The notes under the pieces: model-generated | What the model was told of the DNA's origin: nothing | Database searches by the model: none | What the model saw: only the letters and a program-made list of their open reading frames with translations | Shown here: positions 48,601 to 59,563 of the stretch, in pieces | Layout: each line of letters begins with the position of its first letter | Position numbering within the stretch: position 1 is the stretch's first letter | Source: Limonium bicolor | Taxonomy: Eukaryota; Streptophyta; Magnoliopsida; Caryophyllales; Plumbaginaceae | Length of the DNA: 64,000 bases | Assembly (NCBI GenBank): GCA_023374045.1 | Contig: CM041776.1 | Span: 145,331,296-145,395,295, forward strand | Reading direction: 5' to 3' | Translations under genes and position numbers: made by a program

Positions 48601-49735
48601 ATGTTTTAAGGTATAAAAATGAATATTTTACCTTGAAGGCTTAAGGTAGGCTTGGATATGAATCAATAAGGACCTCCTCTAGCCCTTGGAGTATAGAAAA
48701 AAAGCTAGAACAAGCCATAAAAATGAAGCCGCATGAGTATAAATTTTCGGTAATGGAGAAGAAATGGTGGAAACCTAATTTTTCTTACATATTCTTTACC
48801 TTAAGATAATGGAGAAGCTAATGGACTCCTCAAGCTTGTTTTTCCTCCTGTAATAACGGTTTGGCTTGGCACCAAAATGAAGCTCTTGGAGATTTGAAAG
48901 GATAGAAAGAAAGAGCTTGAGCTAACTAAGAGGAATATGTACTTAGTTTTGATTTTGGAGCAAAGGTGAGTGTTTGGCAAGCAAATGAAGATGGAGCTAG
49001 CATGGAGTTTTCTTCTACGTGAATGAAGAAGAGAGGGAGTAGAAGAAATCGGTGGGAAGAAGAAAGAATGAAGAAAGGAGGAGAGAGGGAAGTTAAAAGC
49101 TAGATTTTGTTTAAAAAAGTAAATAGTACTATTACCTTATCTCTTCTTTTCCTTTAGTTATTTGTTCATGTGGTGAGTCACCACCTTAAAAACTGGCCAC
49201 CCCCTTTAATTAAGGCTAGTCATGGTCTAGTTTGACCATTTAATTGAACTTAGTTGACTAAAGACTAAACTAGGCACTAATTGGTTACTATTCACAAACT
49301 AGTGCACATATTTGTGAAATTTTTGATTTCCCATTGATTTAGACATCCTAATGTGATACTAAGTAGTACACAAGTTGATTAAGGAGTAATCATGGGCATT
49401 TAACCATTTAAAACCCCTTTCTAAGACAATTCTTCAAAAATGTGCTTTAAGAGTCCTTAAAGCACAATTTGTGTTTTAACTTGTTTTTGAGCTTGGTTTT
49501 CTTTGGTAATTAATTTAACATGACCATTAGGATGTTAATAAGGTCTAAGAATGATATTTGGGTGCTAACCCAAGTTACTCCAACCTTAGAGCACATTTTT
49601 GCTTAAATTGCTCTTATGGTGGTTCCTTGTGTTTTCCATGTTTTAAATTGTTTCCTAATGTTTCTAAGGCTTTATTTAGCCTTCTTATATCTTACTTTAT
49701 CACTAAAACACCTTATCTAGGTTTGGGGTATTTCA
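45605..49735 (-). mobile_element. Element C: 5' LTR (complete)
   Basis: This is 4,131 bp, TGTAACACCCCGTCC on the left to GGTTTGGGGTATTTCA on the right. Scattered blocks are shared with A and E (for example the AAACCGGCC-like and GGTGAGTCACCAC text near 49170 and the CTTGGCACTTAGGCCC block near 48132), but overall it is clearly diverged, a separate subfamily. It contains a TGGTCCGGGAC minisatellite at 47132-47387. The flank CTTAA (49736-49740) would be its target duplication. Nothing protein-coding is visible. Confidence 0.88.
47132..47387 (-). repeat. Palindrome minisatellite of C LTR (TGGTCCGGGAC / GTCCCGGACCA type)
   Basis: Four units begin at 47132, 47204, 47277 and 47350 (72, 73, 73). 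Each spans about 38 bases with 11-bp arms. Linkers carry CTCTCGG or TTCTCGG. On the sense (minus) strand a linker reads CCGAGAATTGC and a unit loop reads GAGTCTTGC, close to CCGAGAGAATTTGC and ACTCTTGC in G's LTR. Confidence 0.88.
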
Positions 49736-52182
49736 ACTTAAGTGTTCTTAAACTCACACTTCCTCAATCACTTCTCAAACTTGTTTACACTTCTTAGGAC
49801 CTTTAAAGGTCACCAAACAACTCCTAAACATCATCTAAAACCAATACCATTCACTCCCCCATGTTTAAAGCCCGTTAAAACACTCACAGTTGAATTCTAG
49901 GGGTGGTCCGGGACTTGGTCCGGACCTAAAGTCCCGGACCAATACAGAAACTCACTCTCGGCCTATTTTTACTAGTGGTCCTAGACTTGGTCCTGGACCT
50001 AGGTCCCGGACCAATGCCTGTTTCAACTCTCGAAGTGTTTTCTGATGCGGTCCGGGACTTGGTTCCTAACCTAGGTCCCGGACCCTGCTAAAAACTGTTA
50101 CTTAGTGGATTTTTCAACCCCAAATCAACCCTTAATCCACCCTAATCACTCAATAAACTTTCCACAAGTTTCCTACATATTAAACACCTTAAAACATGCC
50201 CAAACCACCTCAAATCCTTGGTTAAATCTTTACTCCAATTCTCGCTCAATTTTCTACAAAATTTCATTCCCACTTTCACATTGTGCACACTTGTGCATTT
50301 CTAGCTTCTTCTTGCTAGTTTCTACCTTGTACCAAACTTACCAAATCACTTAATGACCATTTCACTTCATTCCTAGACATATACAATTCTAAAACCCAAG
50401 TCCAACTCCATTTCCAAGTTTTTGCACACTAACTCTTTCCTAGCATTTCTAAGATCCTCATTTGTTATTTGCCACAATTTTTATACTTCTCTTACCCAAT
50501 CTCCATCTACCATTCCAAGGCTCCGAAGAAACTCCACTCGTCCCAAATGAACACTTAAGTTTCCCCCACTTACCAAGCCACCTAAAATGCTCACTTTCTA
50601 CTAAAATTTTGCCATAACCTCCCCATAAACCTAACATGTCCAAATCCATCTTTTCACCATTTTTCATTCCTAATCTAGCCACACCCTTACAAGGGTCCTA
50701 CCAGCACATAAGCTCAACCAAAATTCACCATATCAACAATATAGCTCATATCTTCAATACAATGGCACTTAAGCCCTTAAATCAACACAAGTTTACAAAT
50801 TCTCTCAAATATCCACCAAACATATTACTAGCACAAGTTTTGGGTTTATTATTTAGTCTAACCCACCCGAAATACTAAAACAATTAAAACAAGTTCCAAG
50901 GTAGATTTCTTACCTTAATTCCACAAGTTCCTCTTTTAATTCTCCTCTTGCTCTTCCTCTCCTCAAATTCGGTCAAGTGGGAATGGAGTTGCCAAACTCC
51001 ATCCCAACATTCAAGGAACACAAAAATGCATTCAATTAATCTTCTAAACCCTTAGGAAATTCTAATTCAATAAAAGGGCTTAGAGCATAAAGTTAGGGTT
51101 TTACCTTTGGAGTGTTTTGGAGGGGTTTAAACCCTTGAATAAAAAGGAAGGTTCCACCACCATTGGAAGGGTGTTACAATGCTCAAACAAAGAGAGAAAA
51201 ATAGGGCATCAAGAGGGAGAAAATCGGCCACATAAGGAATGGGAAGGAAAATGAGTTTTTCTTTGAAATTTTTACCTTGGAGGGAAGGGAAGACTCCAAG
51301 CTTCTCTTTGGGAAAAACCCATGGAGGTCAACCTCCTCCATTTGAAATTCTAAAATGAGGGAAGTGTAGAGCTTGAGGAGGAGAATAAGAATATATAGTT
51401 TTTTCTTGATTTGGAGCATGGAGTTGGCTAGAGCATGCATGATAAGGTGGGCTGCCATGGAGGGGTGAAAATCGGCAGCAATTGCAGAGGGTGGAGGTAG
51501 GTGACGGTGGGGAAGAATAAAGAGAGGAAAGAGAAAAGGAAAAGGAGAAAATGAGGGAGGAGAGAGAAGGTACCTACTTTTCTACTTTTTCTTTCTTTCT
51601 TTCTAACTTAATGTGTGTGAGGGGAGGCTGTTTTACTAGCCAAAAACCGGCCCCCTTGATATATACCAGCTGGAGCGTTTTTCGTTTTTTTACAGAAAAC
51701 GCTCGTTAGTTTACCCGGTTTTAGCACTATTCACTAACCGGGCCCATTTTCCGGAATTTTCTCGTTTCTTTAATTTTAATGGTTCTTAGGCTTCCATTAA
51801 TGCTTAATTATAGTTATTTGATGAACTATAATTTTTACGGGCTCATTTGACCACTCAAAGTCACGTTTTCAGGTTTTCTTGAAAAAATGTGCGCTAAAGC
51901 TTTATTAGCGTTTTAACTCATTCTTTGGATCCGTTTTCTTCGGGAATTGTTCCCATATATTATTTAGGCATTATTAAGCCTTTTAAATCCACCTAAGACC
52001 ATTGTCAAGGTCGTATTCCTCCTACGGTCACATAACGCTCATTTTAGCGTTTTTTTGCTTTTTAAGCGTTTTCTCTTTTCTTTTGGATTTATTTTCTTTA
52101 CCAAAATTTTTTAGGCACTAATAGGCCCTCAATTATCATATTAGAGTAATTTAATCACCCTAATCAAGTTTGGGGTTTTTCA
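49736..52182 (-). mobile_element. Element F: 3' LTR fragment
   Basis: It ends GTTTGGGGTTTTTCA, a variant of the shared LTR start, followed by a PPT and internal text. The left part is missing because C inserted at 49735. It is a sister of B's LTR: the flanks of the minisatellite and the LTR start align with B on the opposite strand. Its minisatellite, however, is of the C/G type. It includes a pyrimidine tract (51588-51605) and ATG-rich LTR text at about 51180-51460 matching B's 42165-42430. No genes are visible. Confidence 0.85.
49904..50084 (-). repeat. Palindrome minisatellite of F LTR (TGGTCCGGGAC type)
   Basis: Three units begin at 49904, 49976 and 50048 (period 72). The second unit has a degenerate left arm (GGTCCTAGAC). 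Linkers carry CTCTCGG and CTCTCGA. Confidence 0.85.
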
Positions 52183-52216
52183 AACTACCCCCCTTTAAGT
52201 ACTTTGCCCACAAAGT
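52183..52216 (-). promoter_or_regulatory. Polypurine tract and preceding hairpin of F
   Basis: On the minus strand ACTTTG-TGGG-CAAAGT (52201-52216) is followed by ACTTAAAGGGGGGTAGTT and then the LTR. The C-G pair in A's hairpin (ACTTCG/CGAAGT) is here a T-A pair, a compensatory change. Confidence 0.85.
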
Positions 52217-52480
52217 TAGTGAGTCTAAGATTGTTAGTCACCAAGGTACTCAATACTAAGGTTATAAACTCTATATAACCTGACAAACTCCCGTGTCTGA
52301 CTGAATACATGCCACACATTCAAACAACATGTCACAGCATGCATAGCAACCAAAAATATCCTTGTACAAAACTCTCCATGGGGCCCATCCGTAGATAAAG
52401 AAGGCACAACAGTCCTCTCCCTTATCGAGTGATCCCTCAGGTACCGGTCACATTTGAACACTTACGCTTTCTGGTTCACG

Positions 52481-52485
52481 GCAGT
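52481..52485. repeat. Target-site duplication of G, left copy (GCAGT)
   Basis: It abuts the LTR start TGATAAG and is matched by 62924-62928. Confidence 0.93.
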
Positions 52486-52759
52486 TGATAAGTATCCAAA
52501 TGAGCATGTTTTATAGGTGTATTTCTTATATATTATTAGCACTTTTCTTGCTCATTTCTCCACTTATCTTAGCTTTTCTCTAGTTTATGTTTTATTGGTT
52601 GTCTTACAGATTTATCGGTCAAACATGAGAAAAAACCAAGCTAGAAGCAAAGAACATGAAGAGACGAACGCATAGCCGCAGACGGTTAAAAAACGGAGTC
52701 CAAACGAATAATCTAGAGCCAGTCGAAGTTGGCATACCCCCGAGACTTCAACACCAGCT

Positions 52760-52974
52760 TGGTCCGGGACTTACTTCCTTGCCTGCACTATGGTCCGGGA
52801 CCTGGCTCCTGCAAGAAGTCCCGAACCACATGATGGACTTTCAAAACTGAGGGATTTGCCAGCTTGGTCCGGGACCTAACTCTTGCCCAAGTCCCGGACC
52901 ACATGTGATTTTTAAACCGAGAGAATTTGCTGCATTATGGTCCGGGACCTTACTCTTGCCCAAGTCCCGGACCA
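52760..52974 (+). repeat. Palindrome minisatellite of G LTR (TGGTCCGGGAC type)
   Basis: A half unit at 52760-52770 is followed by three full units beginning at 52791, 52865 and 52938 (74, 73). Arms are TGGTCCGGGAC and GTCCCGGACCA; linkers carry CCGAGAGAATTTGC. One arm has a mutation (CCCGAACCA) that the 3' LTR lacks. Sequence, period and orientation relative to the sense strand match C's LTR. Confidence 0.9.
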
Positions 52975-53190
52975 AACCAAGCAATCTCATTGGCGGACTC
53001 CAGCGGACAGGAGACGCGCCTGTCTTCTTCCTCGCGTTGTTCTGCAAATTGTTTCTGCTATCCATCTACTCCGCCGCACCGCCTACCTTAAATCACTCCA
53101 CTCGTCGGCTGTCCCCTGCATTAAATGAAGCACTCAGTCTGCAATCAATGCTCAATCAATTCTTACGTACGGATCTGCCTCCTCCAATTC

Positions 53191-53200
53191 TCTATTTAAA
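53191..53200 (+). promoter_or_regulatory. Probable TATA box of G LTR
   Basis: TCTATTTAAA lies downstream of the palindromes and is repeated at 61941-61950 in the other LTR. This is inferred from composition and position only. Confidence 0.5.
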
Positions 53201-54175
53201 CCCAACACCATTACTGCAAAATAGACCACGTACGACCAGAGGCTGAAGAAATCACAAACAGCTCCACACTCCATTCTCTTCCATTTAATTCCTCCCGTAA
53301 CACCACAATTCTCCATCTTTTATTTATTTTCACCATTTCACCACATTCACGTACGTACTCAAACAGAAGCAGTAATTTACAAAGAGAGAAAAGAGGCAGG
53401 CGAGTGCAGACCCGTTATTCACAGGCAGTTCCTGAATAATGAATATTTCAGTCTCAACTCTGTTTTTATTTCTGTCAATGTCTGAGTAATCTTATAATTG
53501 TGCTTAGGATGGGTGTTTAACCCAAAATAACTTAGCGTATTTATAATACCGAGTTTGCTTATAAATATTTGTTTTGTCTCTCTCTATTATTAAATGTTTA
53601 AGAACTGATCATTTTTACTCATTTACGGTTTCTCTAATTTCAATGATTTTGTAAAATTAGAAAATAGACCACAAAGAGAGACAAACGTTAGATATTATCT
53701 CCTTGATTAGCAGATAAAATCCATCGCTGTTATAAAAAGAATTCTCACTTAAAGCTAATTAATGATTTTAGACTTTTTCTGATTGTAAGAAGTTTAATGA
53801 ATTAATTAAGAGCTGTCCTTATCTATGATTTAGAAAGGCCACAAGATAAAATTCTTAACAGACAAATAGGAGCAAACTAGGATTATATTTATTATCTGAG
53901 TTCTAATTGGGCGATTTCACCTTCCTTAGCACATTTACCATCCACTATTTACACAACTGTTTTTACTGTTTTTATTATTTCTTTAATAATCCAACAACAA
54001 ATCAAGCTTGCCTCCGGCTAAACCCCTTTTTACAGTTTTTAATTAACTACCAAAACTAGGATAATTGAACAATCTCCTTGTGGATACGACACTTGTTTTA
54101 CTACTACGAATAGGTACACTTGCCTATTAGTTTGTTATAATTCTATATTAATTATAGTGTAGTTTTATCCCAACA

Positions 54176-54598
54176 AGTTTTTGGCGCCGTTGCCGGGGAG
54201 ATTGATTCTATCAATTTCCCTAGTTTCCGGTAGTTCACTTGTTTTATTATAATAATCTGACTTGGACATCGGACTTTGGACCTGACTTGGACATCTAACT
54301 TTGGACTTCGAACTTCTAACTTCTTAATATTATTGTCCTTTATTTCAGTCATTTCGTTCCATTGTTATTTCTTTCCATTGTCCCTAATTACTAACTTAAA
54401 ATTTCCTGTCATTTCTTTCCATTGTCCTTAACATTTCATTTCCATTGTCCTTCAAATTTCTGTATACTAACTACTAACTTATAATTTCCAGTATACTAAC
54501 TCCTAACGTTTATCAGCCTAACCAATATTTCTGTCTTTCTTATTTTATTTACTAACTAATTTTGCAGTTTCTCACAAACCACAAGTTATCTTCTGTGC
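54176..54598 (+). other. G leader: primer-binding site and 5' untranslated region
   Basis: TGGCGCCGTTGCCGGGGA at 54182-54199 is the tRNA-Asp PBS typical of Athila. The rest of the leader is pyrimidine-rich with about four copies of TTTCCATTGTCC (54350-54450) and repeated ACTAACT. No gene is present. Confidence 0.88.
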
Positions 54599-55057
54599 AT
54601 GCCAAATACTCGAACCCGAGGCTCTCCACCGATCAGTCCGAGCCCCGAACCCGAGCGCACTTTATTACAAGCACAAAGAAACCTGAGAAACCAAGCCATG
54701 GCCAATAACGAAGTTATAAATGAAATTGACCATGCAAATCAACCAGAACACCGAGCTCTCTCTGACTACCACCAACCGAACACCGAAGGAAGAGCATCAG
54801 CTATAGTTCTCCCCGAACTAACACCAGAAGAAGCCGGACGATGGGTTTTCAAAACCCACTACATCACCGCCGTCCGGGATCTAGGCAAGTTTAGTGGAGC
54901 GAACCCAGATGAAGCCCCAAATCACCTGAGTCTCTTCCTAGACTTCTGCAATTCCTTTGGTCAGACCGGCAACGTCAAAGAAAGAATCCGACTACAACTA
55001 TTTCCTCACTCATTATCGGATTCAGCAAACAGGTGGTACCGAAGCCTTCCCTCCTGA
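54599..55057 (+). CDS. gag: gag, N-terminal part (ends at premature stop)
   Basis: 152 residues from the first ATG after the leader. The sequence has a charged N-terminal tail, then a capsid-like domain: LGKFSGANPDEAPNHLSLFL (about 99-118) and QLFPHSLSDSANRW (about 134-147) are typical of plant Ty3/gypsy gag. The product is the structural coat protein of the cytoplasmic virus-like particle. The stop at 55055 interrupts the capsid domain; the same reading frame continues open to about 55160, where the frame changes. The start is chosen because it is the only ATG upstream of recognisable gag text. Confidence 0.85.
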   Translation: MPNTRTRGSPPISPSPEPERTLLQAQRNLRNQAMANNEVINEIDHANQPEHRALSDYHQPNTEGRASAIVLPELTPEEAGRWVFKTHYITAVRDLGKFSGANPDEAPNHLSLFLDFCNSFGQTGNVKERIRLQLFPHSLSDSANRWYRSLPS

Positions 55058-55173
55058 TCCATCACCACATGGCTGCAAATGGCCCAAAAATTCCTTGCCA
55101 AATACTACCCAACCAGTAGAACGAGGCAATTGATCGGTGAAATCAATACTTTCTGTCAGGAGCCGGAGAAACG

Positions 55174-58100
55174 TTGTACGACGCATGGGACAGATTTAAA
55201 GATATGCTTATGAAGTGTTCTCACCATGGTCTTGACGATCAATCCCTCTGCCTGTCATTCTTCAACGGTCTGGATGATGGGAACCGACTACTCGTCAATT
55301 CCTCTGCAGGAGGAAGTTTCATGATGAAGTCTCCTAAAGAAGGAATGGACCTTCTAGAAACTATGACGAGCAATATGAGACAGTGGACGAGATCCAAAGG
55401 AAGAACGCCACGAGCAGCGGGTCTACTCCATGTTGAGCCTACAGATCATTTATCGGCTCAGATCTCGTCCCTTACAAAGATGGTGGAAAAGCTAACGACA
55501 TCACAAAACGAAATTGTAAAAACAATAGCTTCCCCACCTACAAGTTCATCGTCAGTTCCACCTACAGAAGGATGTGCCATATGCGCCGGTCCTCATGAAA
55601 CCCCTCAGTGCGAAGGTAAAGGACAGTACGAGGATGCAAACTTCATAGGAAACCGTCCCGGTAATTCCTACAACAACAACTTCAACAACAACTATCCATG
55701 GAGAAATCACCCGAATTTCTCATGGAAGAATAATGATCAAAACCAAGGAGGTCAGAACAACAACTCCAATACCTATCAGGGGAACAGACCCCAACCAAAT
55801 TCTAATATAGGTTATCGAGCGCAAGGTGCCCCTCCTGGTTTCCAGCAGCAACAACAACCATCGTCAACCTCTTCTGATCCAAATGAGGAATTCAGGAACT
55901 TAATGAAAGGATTCATGACTACGACTCATACCAGACTCGTGGATCAAGAAGCCACTAACAGAAGGGTTGAAGCCCAGATACAACAAACCAACCAACAGTT
56001 GGAGCAAATCAGCCAGCAGCTTGCACAAAGGCCGCCTGGTGCCTTCCCTAGTCAGCCAAATCCAAATCCAAGGGAACAGGCCAAGGCAGTAACGTTAAGA
56101 AGTGGTAGGCCGCTTAACTCATCTCTTCCCCGAGATGATATTGAAAATCAAGAGCAGCAAGCTCATGAAAATCCAGGAGAAGAACAGGAAGAAGTTGAAG
56201 AAGCCCCACCTCCTACGAAAATTATTTCCGAAGAGAAGGAGCCTCCTGAATCTACTCCTTCCTCTCTCACTAAAATTCTTCCCCCACTTCCTTTTCCAAA
56301 CAGAATAAAAGAAAATTTAGATGAACAGTTTGGAAAGTTTCTTTCTCACTTCAAGAAACTGACGATCAATATTCCTTTTGCCGATGCTTTAAAACAAATG
56401 CCCATATACGCAAAGTTCATGAAGGATATCATCACCAACAAAAGATCGTTGCAGGAAGTGGAAACTGTACACCTTACACAGGAAGTGTCAGCAGTACTTC
56501 TCAAGAGTCTTCCTCCAAAACTTGGAGACCCAGGTTTGCCAATTATTCCCTGTTCAATTGATAATGTTGATTGTGGTAGTGGGTTATGTGATCTAGGAGC
56601 TAGTATCAATTTAATGCCACTCTCAACTTTCAACAAACTTAAGATTGGTAAATGCATGCCTACTTCTATTCAATTACAATTAGCAGATAGATCTTTAGTA
56701 TTCCCAAAAGGAATAATAGAAGATTTGATTGTTACTGTAGGAACCTTTGTGTTCCCCGCTGACTTTATTGTAATTGACATGGAAGAAGACACTAGGGTGC
56801 CCTTAATCTTGGGACGACCTTTCATGAGAACTGCTAGAGCACTAATCGATGTTGAAAAAGGAAAAATCATTTTAAGGCTGCATAACGAAACTCTAGAATA
56901 CGACATGTCCAAGGTTATTAAGAAACCCGCTCAATTAGAAGACACCTTTTCCATAGACATTGTCAACTCTATTGTGCAGGATAATTTATCTGCTATTATT
57001 CGTAATGACGCTCTTGAAAATGCCTTGTCTGAAATCTGTGATAACCGACTAGTGTACCCTGACACAATCAAAATGGTAGCAGCTCTGGATAGGATAAAAT
57101 CATATACAAAACCGCGCTACCCACCACCGAAACCATTAGAGCTATCTACTCAGAAGTTACCACCATCCATTGAACAACCCCCTCTCGTAGAACTGAAACA
57201 ATTGCCATCACATCTGAAGTATGTTTACCTTTCTGATTTTTGTACTTTGCCTGTTATTATTTCTTCATCCCTAACAAGTACACAGGAAGAACAGCTTGTG
57301 AAGATCCTACAGAGCCACAAGAAGGCAATAGGCTGGTCCATTTCGGACATCAAAGGTATCAACCCCCATTTCTGCACACATCACATATACATGGAAGATA
57401 CCTACAAGCCTTTAGTCCAACCACAGAGAAGGCTGAATCCCAACATGAAAGAAGTAGTAAAGAAAGAAGTGCTCAAACTTCTCGATGCCGGGATAATCTA
57501 CTCCATCTCCGACAGCAAATGGGTGAGCCCCGTTCAAGTGGTCCCGAAAAAAGGAGGTCTCACTGTGGTCCCCAACGACAAAGGTGATCTAATTCCTCAG
57601 AGAACCACGACGGGATGGAGAGTCTGCATCGATTACAGGAAACTGAATAGCGCAACGCGGAAGGACCACTTCCCCTTACCTTTCATTGATCAGATGCTGG
57701 AAAGATTGGCCGGGCAAGATTACTACTGCTTCCTGGATGGTTATTCAGGATACTTTCAAATACCCATTGCCTCTGAAGACCAAGACAAAACCACATTCAC
57801 ATGCCCGTACGGGACATTTGCATATAATCGGATGCCTTTTGGTCTATGCAATGCCCCAGCAACATTCCAAAGATGCATGATGGCAATCTTCAGCGACTAT
57901 CTTGAGAAAAGCATCGAAGTCTTCATGGACGACTTCTCTGTCTTTGGTCCCACTTTCGAATCCTGTCTAAATAATCTGGACGCTATCCTCGCCCGATGTG
58001 AAGAAACTAACCTTGTGCTTAACTGGGAAAAATGCCATTTCATGGTTAAAGAAGGAATAGTTCTTGGGCATAAAATATCTTCAAAAGGCATTGAAGTTGA

Positions 58101-58557
58101 CAAAGCCAAGGTCGAAGTTATTGAAAAATTACCACCACCATCGACGGTAAAAGACATCAGGAGTTTCCTTGGCCATGCTGGGTTCTATAGAAGGTTTATC
58201 AAGGATTTCTCCAAAATTTCAAAACCTCTATGTGATCTCCTAGCTAAAGACGTCAAGTTCGACTTCACTGACAAATGCCTGCAAGCCTTCAACACACTGA
58301 AAGAATGCCTCATCTCCGCCCCCATTGTGATATCACCAGACTGGAGCCTTCCATTTGAAATTATGTGCGACGCCAGCGACTTTGCAGTGGGTGCCGCTTT
58401 ATGTCAAAAGAAGGAGAAGATCTTGAGAACCATCTACTATGCAAGTAGAACCCTCAACGACGCTCAGAAGAATTATTCAACTACTGAGAAGGAACTTCTA
58501 GCAGTAGTCTTGCTCTGGATAAATTCCGATCATATCTCTTGGGAAGCAAAGTCATAA
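55174..58557 (+). CDS. pol: gag C-terminus, protease, reverse transcriptase and start of RNase H
   Basis: A 1,127-residue open stretch, entered by a frame change rather than a true start. In order: the end of capsid (1-80); a CCHC-like knuckle C134-x2-C137-x3-H141-x4-C146; an Asn/Gln-rich linker (about 155-300); an aspartic protease with D473 in DLGAS, the Athila-type variant of D-S/T-G; reverse transcriptase from about 740, with VCIDYRKLN at 817, the first catalytic Asp D855 in FLDGYSGY and the FMDD pair D919/D920; and RNase H beginning CDASD (D1066). It then loses frame near 58520. The catalytic residues visible are all present, so decay is by frame breaks rather than active-site loss. This would be the replication machinery of the particle. 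Confidence 0.93.
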   Translation: MYDAWDRFKDMLMKCSHHGLDDQSLCLSFFNGLDDGNRLLVNSSAGGSFMMKSPKEGMDLLETMTSNMRQWTRSKGRTPRAAGLLHVEPTDHLSAQISSLTKMVEKLTTSQNEIVKTIASPPTSSSSVPPTEGCAICAGPHETPQCEGKGQYEDANFIGNRPGNSYNNNFNNNYPWRNHPNFSWKNNDQNQGGQNNNSNTYQGNRPQPNSNIGYRAQGAPPGFQQQQQPSSTSSDPNEEFRNLMKGFMTTTHTRLVDQEATNRRVEAQIQQTNQQLEQISQQLAQRPPGAFPSQPNPNPREQAKAVTLRSGRPLNSSLPRDDIENQEQQAHENPGEEQEEVEEAPPPTKIISEEKEPPESTPSSLTKILPPLPFPNRIKENLDEQFGKFLSHFKKLTINIPFADALKQMPIYAKFMKDIITNKRSLQEVETVHLTQEVSAVLLKSLPPKLGDPGLPIIPCSIDNVDCGSGLCDLGASINLMPLSTFNKLKIGKCMPTSIQLQLADRSLVFPKGIIEDLIVTVGTFVFPADFIVIDMEEDTRVPLILGRPFMRTARALIDVEKGKIILRLHNETLEYDMSKVIKKPAQLEDTFSIDIVNSIVQDNLSAIIRNDALENALSEICDNRLVYPDTIKMVAALDRIKSYTKPRYPPPKPLELSTQKLPPSIEQPPLVELKQLPSHLKYVYLSDFCTLPVIISSSLTSTQEEQLVKILQSHKKAIGWSISDIKGINPHFCTHHIYMEDTYKPLVQPQRRLNPNMKEVVKKEVLKLLDAGIIYSISDSKWVSPVQVVPKKGGLTVVPNDKGDLIPQRTTTGWRVCIDYRKLNSATRKDHFPLPFIDQMLERLAGQDYYCFLDGYSGYFQIPIASEDQDKTTFTCPYGTFAYNRMPFGLCNAPATFQRCMMAIFSDYLEKSIEVFMDDFSVFGPTFESCLNNLDAILARCEETNLVLNWEKCHFMVKEGIVLGHKISSKGIEVDKAKVEVIEKLPPPSTVKDIRSFLGHAGFYRRFIKDFSKISKPLCDLLAKDVKFDFTDKCLQAFNTLKECLISAPIVISPDWSLPFEIMCDASDFAVGAALCQKKEKILRTIYYASRTLNDAQKNYSTTEKELLAVVLLWINSDHISWEAKS

Positions 58558-58772
58558 TTCACACCGATCACTCTACTCTGAGGTATCTATTTGCCAAAGA
58601 AGATGCCAAACCCCGACTCCTCCGGTGGATACTCCTACTACAAGAATTTGAGATTGAAATCAGAGACAAGCCAGGAGTGCAGAATGTAGTAGTAGACCAC
58701 CTATCTCGCATAGAGGCACCAAGTGATGGCACTTCCATCAATGAATTCTTCCCAGATGAGTGCTTTTTATGA
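58539..58772 (+). CDS. pol: RNase H C-terminal part and linker
   Basis: 77 residues in a second frame. [13 protein letters not shown] (6-18) contains the late RNase H Asp in TDH, followed by [15 protein letters not shown] and DHLSRIE, the usual end of plant Ty3/gypsy RNase H. It overlaps the end of the previous stretch, which marks the frame change. It stops at 58770-58772, just before integrase. Confidence 0.85.
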   Translation: MGSKVIIHTDHSTLRYLFAKEDAKPRLLRWILLLQEFEIEIRDKPGVQNVVVDHLSRIEAPSDGTSINEFFPDECFL

Positions 58773-59563
58773 TTGGTGACACCGGTGATCCGTGGTACGC
58801 TGACATGGCCAACTACCTCGCACGAGGAGTAATACCACACGGGCTAACCTACCAACAGAAAAAGAAGTTCTTTTCAGATATAAAGCATTATTACTGGGAG
58901 GACCCTCTCCTTTTCAAGGTTTGTGCAGACGGGATGGTGAGAAGATGTGTGCCCCAAGATGAAGTCCAAAACATTCTACGACATTGTCACTCTCTTGAAG
59001 CAGGAGGACATCATGGGCCAGCTCGAACAGCGGCTAAGGTACTTCAATCAGGTTTTTTCTGGAAAACCTTACATAAAGACTGTCATTCCTTTGTAGCCTC
59101 CTGCGATGAGTGCCAAAGACTTGGGAACACCTCCAGGAGACACGAAATGCCTCTCAACATCATACTCGAAGTAGAACCTTTCGACATGTGGGGCATTGAC
59201 TTCATGGGTCCCTTTCCTTCGTCTTGTTCGAACCTTTTCATCTTGGTGGCAGTCGACTATGTCACTAAATGGGTGGAAGCTATCGCCTCTCCCACAAATG
59301 ATGCAAAGGTAGTACTCAGGTTCTTGAAGAGGAACATATTTACACGATTTGGAGTCCCACGTGCTATCATCAGTGACCAAGGATCCCACTTCTGCAATAA
59401 GCAGTTCACAGCCTTGATGACCAAATATGGAGTGAGACATAAGGTAGCCTTGCCTTATCACCCTCAAACGAATGGCCAGGCTGAAGTCTCTAACCGAGAA
59501 TTGAAGTGGATCCTACAAAAGACGGTTAATTCTTCGAAAAGATTGGTCCCTGAAGCTGGATGA
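58760..59563 (+). CDS. pol: Integrase, zinc finger and catalytic core
   Basis: 267 residues in a third frame. The HHCC zinc finger uses H77, H84 or H85, C115 and C118 (CDECQ). The catalytic core has D147 (WGIDFMG), D206 (ISDQG) and E242 (NGQAE), that is D-x58-D-x35-E with the normal 35-residue spacing. This enzyme inserts the cDNA into chromosomes and makes the 5-bp duplications seen here. The frame is lost near 59537, so the last residues listed by the frame are not integrase. The first residues precede [11 protein letters not shown], a conserved Athila segment between RNase H and integrase. Confidence 0.92.
   Translation: MLFMIGDTGDPWYADMANYLARGVIPHGLTYQQKKKFFSDIKHYYWEDPLLFKVCADGMVRRCVPQDEVQNILRHCHSLEAGGHHGPARTAAKVLQSGFFWKTLHKDCHSFVASCDECQRLGNTSRRHEMPLNIILEVEPFDMWGIDFMGPFPSSCSNLFILVAVDYVTKWVEAIASPTNDAKVVLRFLKRNIFTRFGVPRAIISDQGSHFCNKQFTALMTKYGVRHKVALPYHPQTNGQAEVSNRELKWILQKTVNSSKRLVPEAG

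Larger units (their letters stand above)
52183..52485 (-). mobile_element. Element F: internal domain, part left of G
   Basis: These 303 bp run from the PPT to the G insertion. The text ends CACGGCAGT, and GCAGT recurs at 62924. I see no coding sequence. Confidence 0.75.
52486..54175 (+). mobile_element. Element G: 5' LTR
   Basis: This is 1,690 bp starting TGATAAGTATCC and ending TTTTATCCCAACA. U3 carries the palindrome minisatellite (52760-52974). A TATA-like box follows at about 53192, so transcription probably starts near 53220-53230. The rest (R and U5) is AT-rich. The frames in U3 are not conserved between the two LTRs. Confidence 0.94.
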
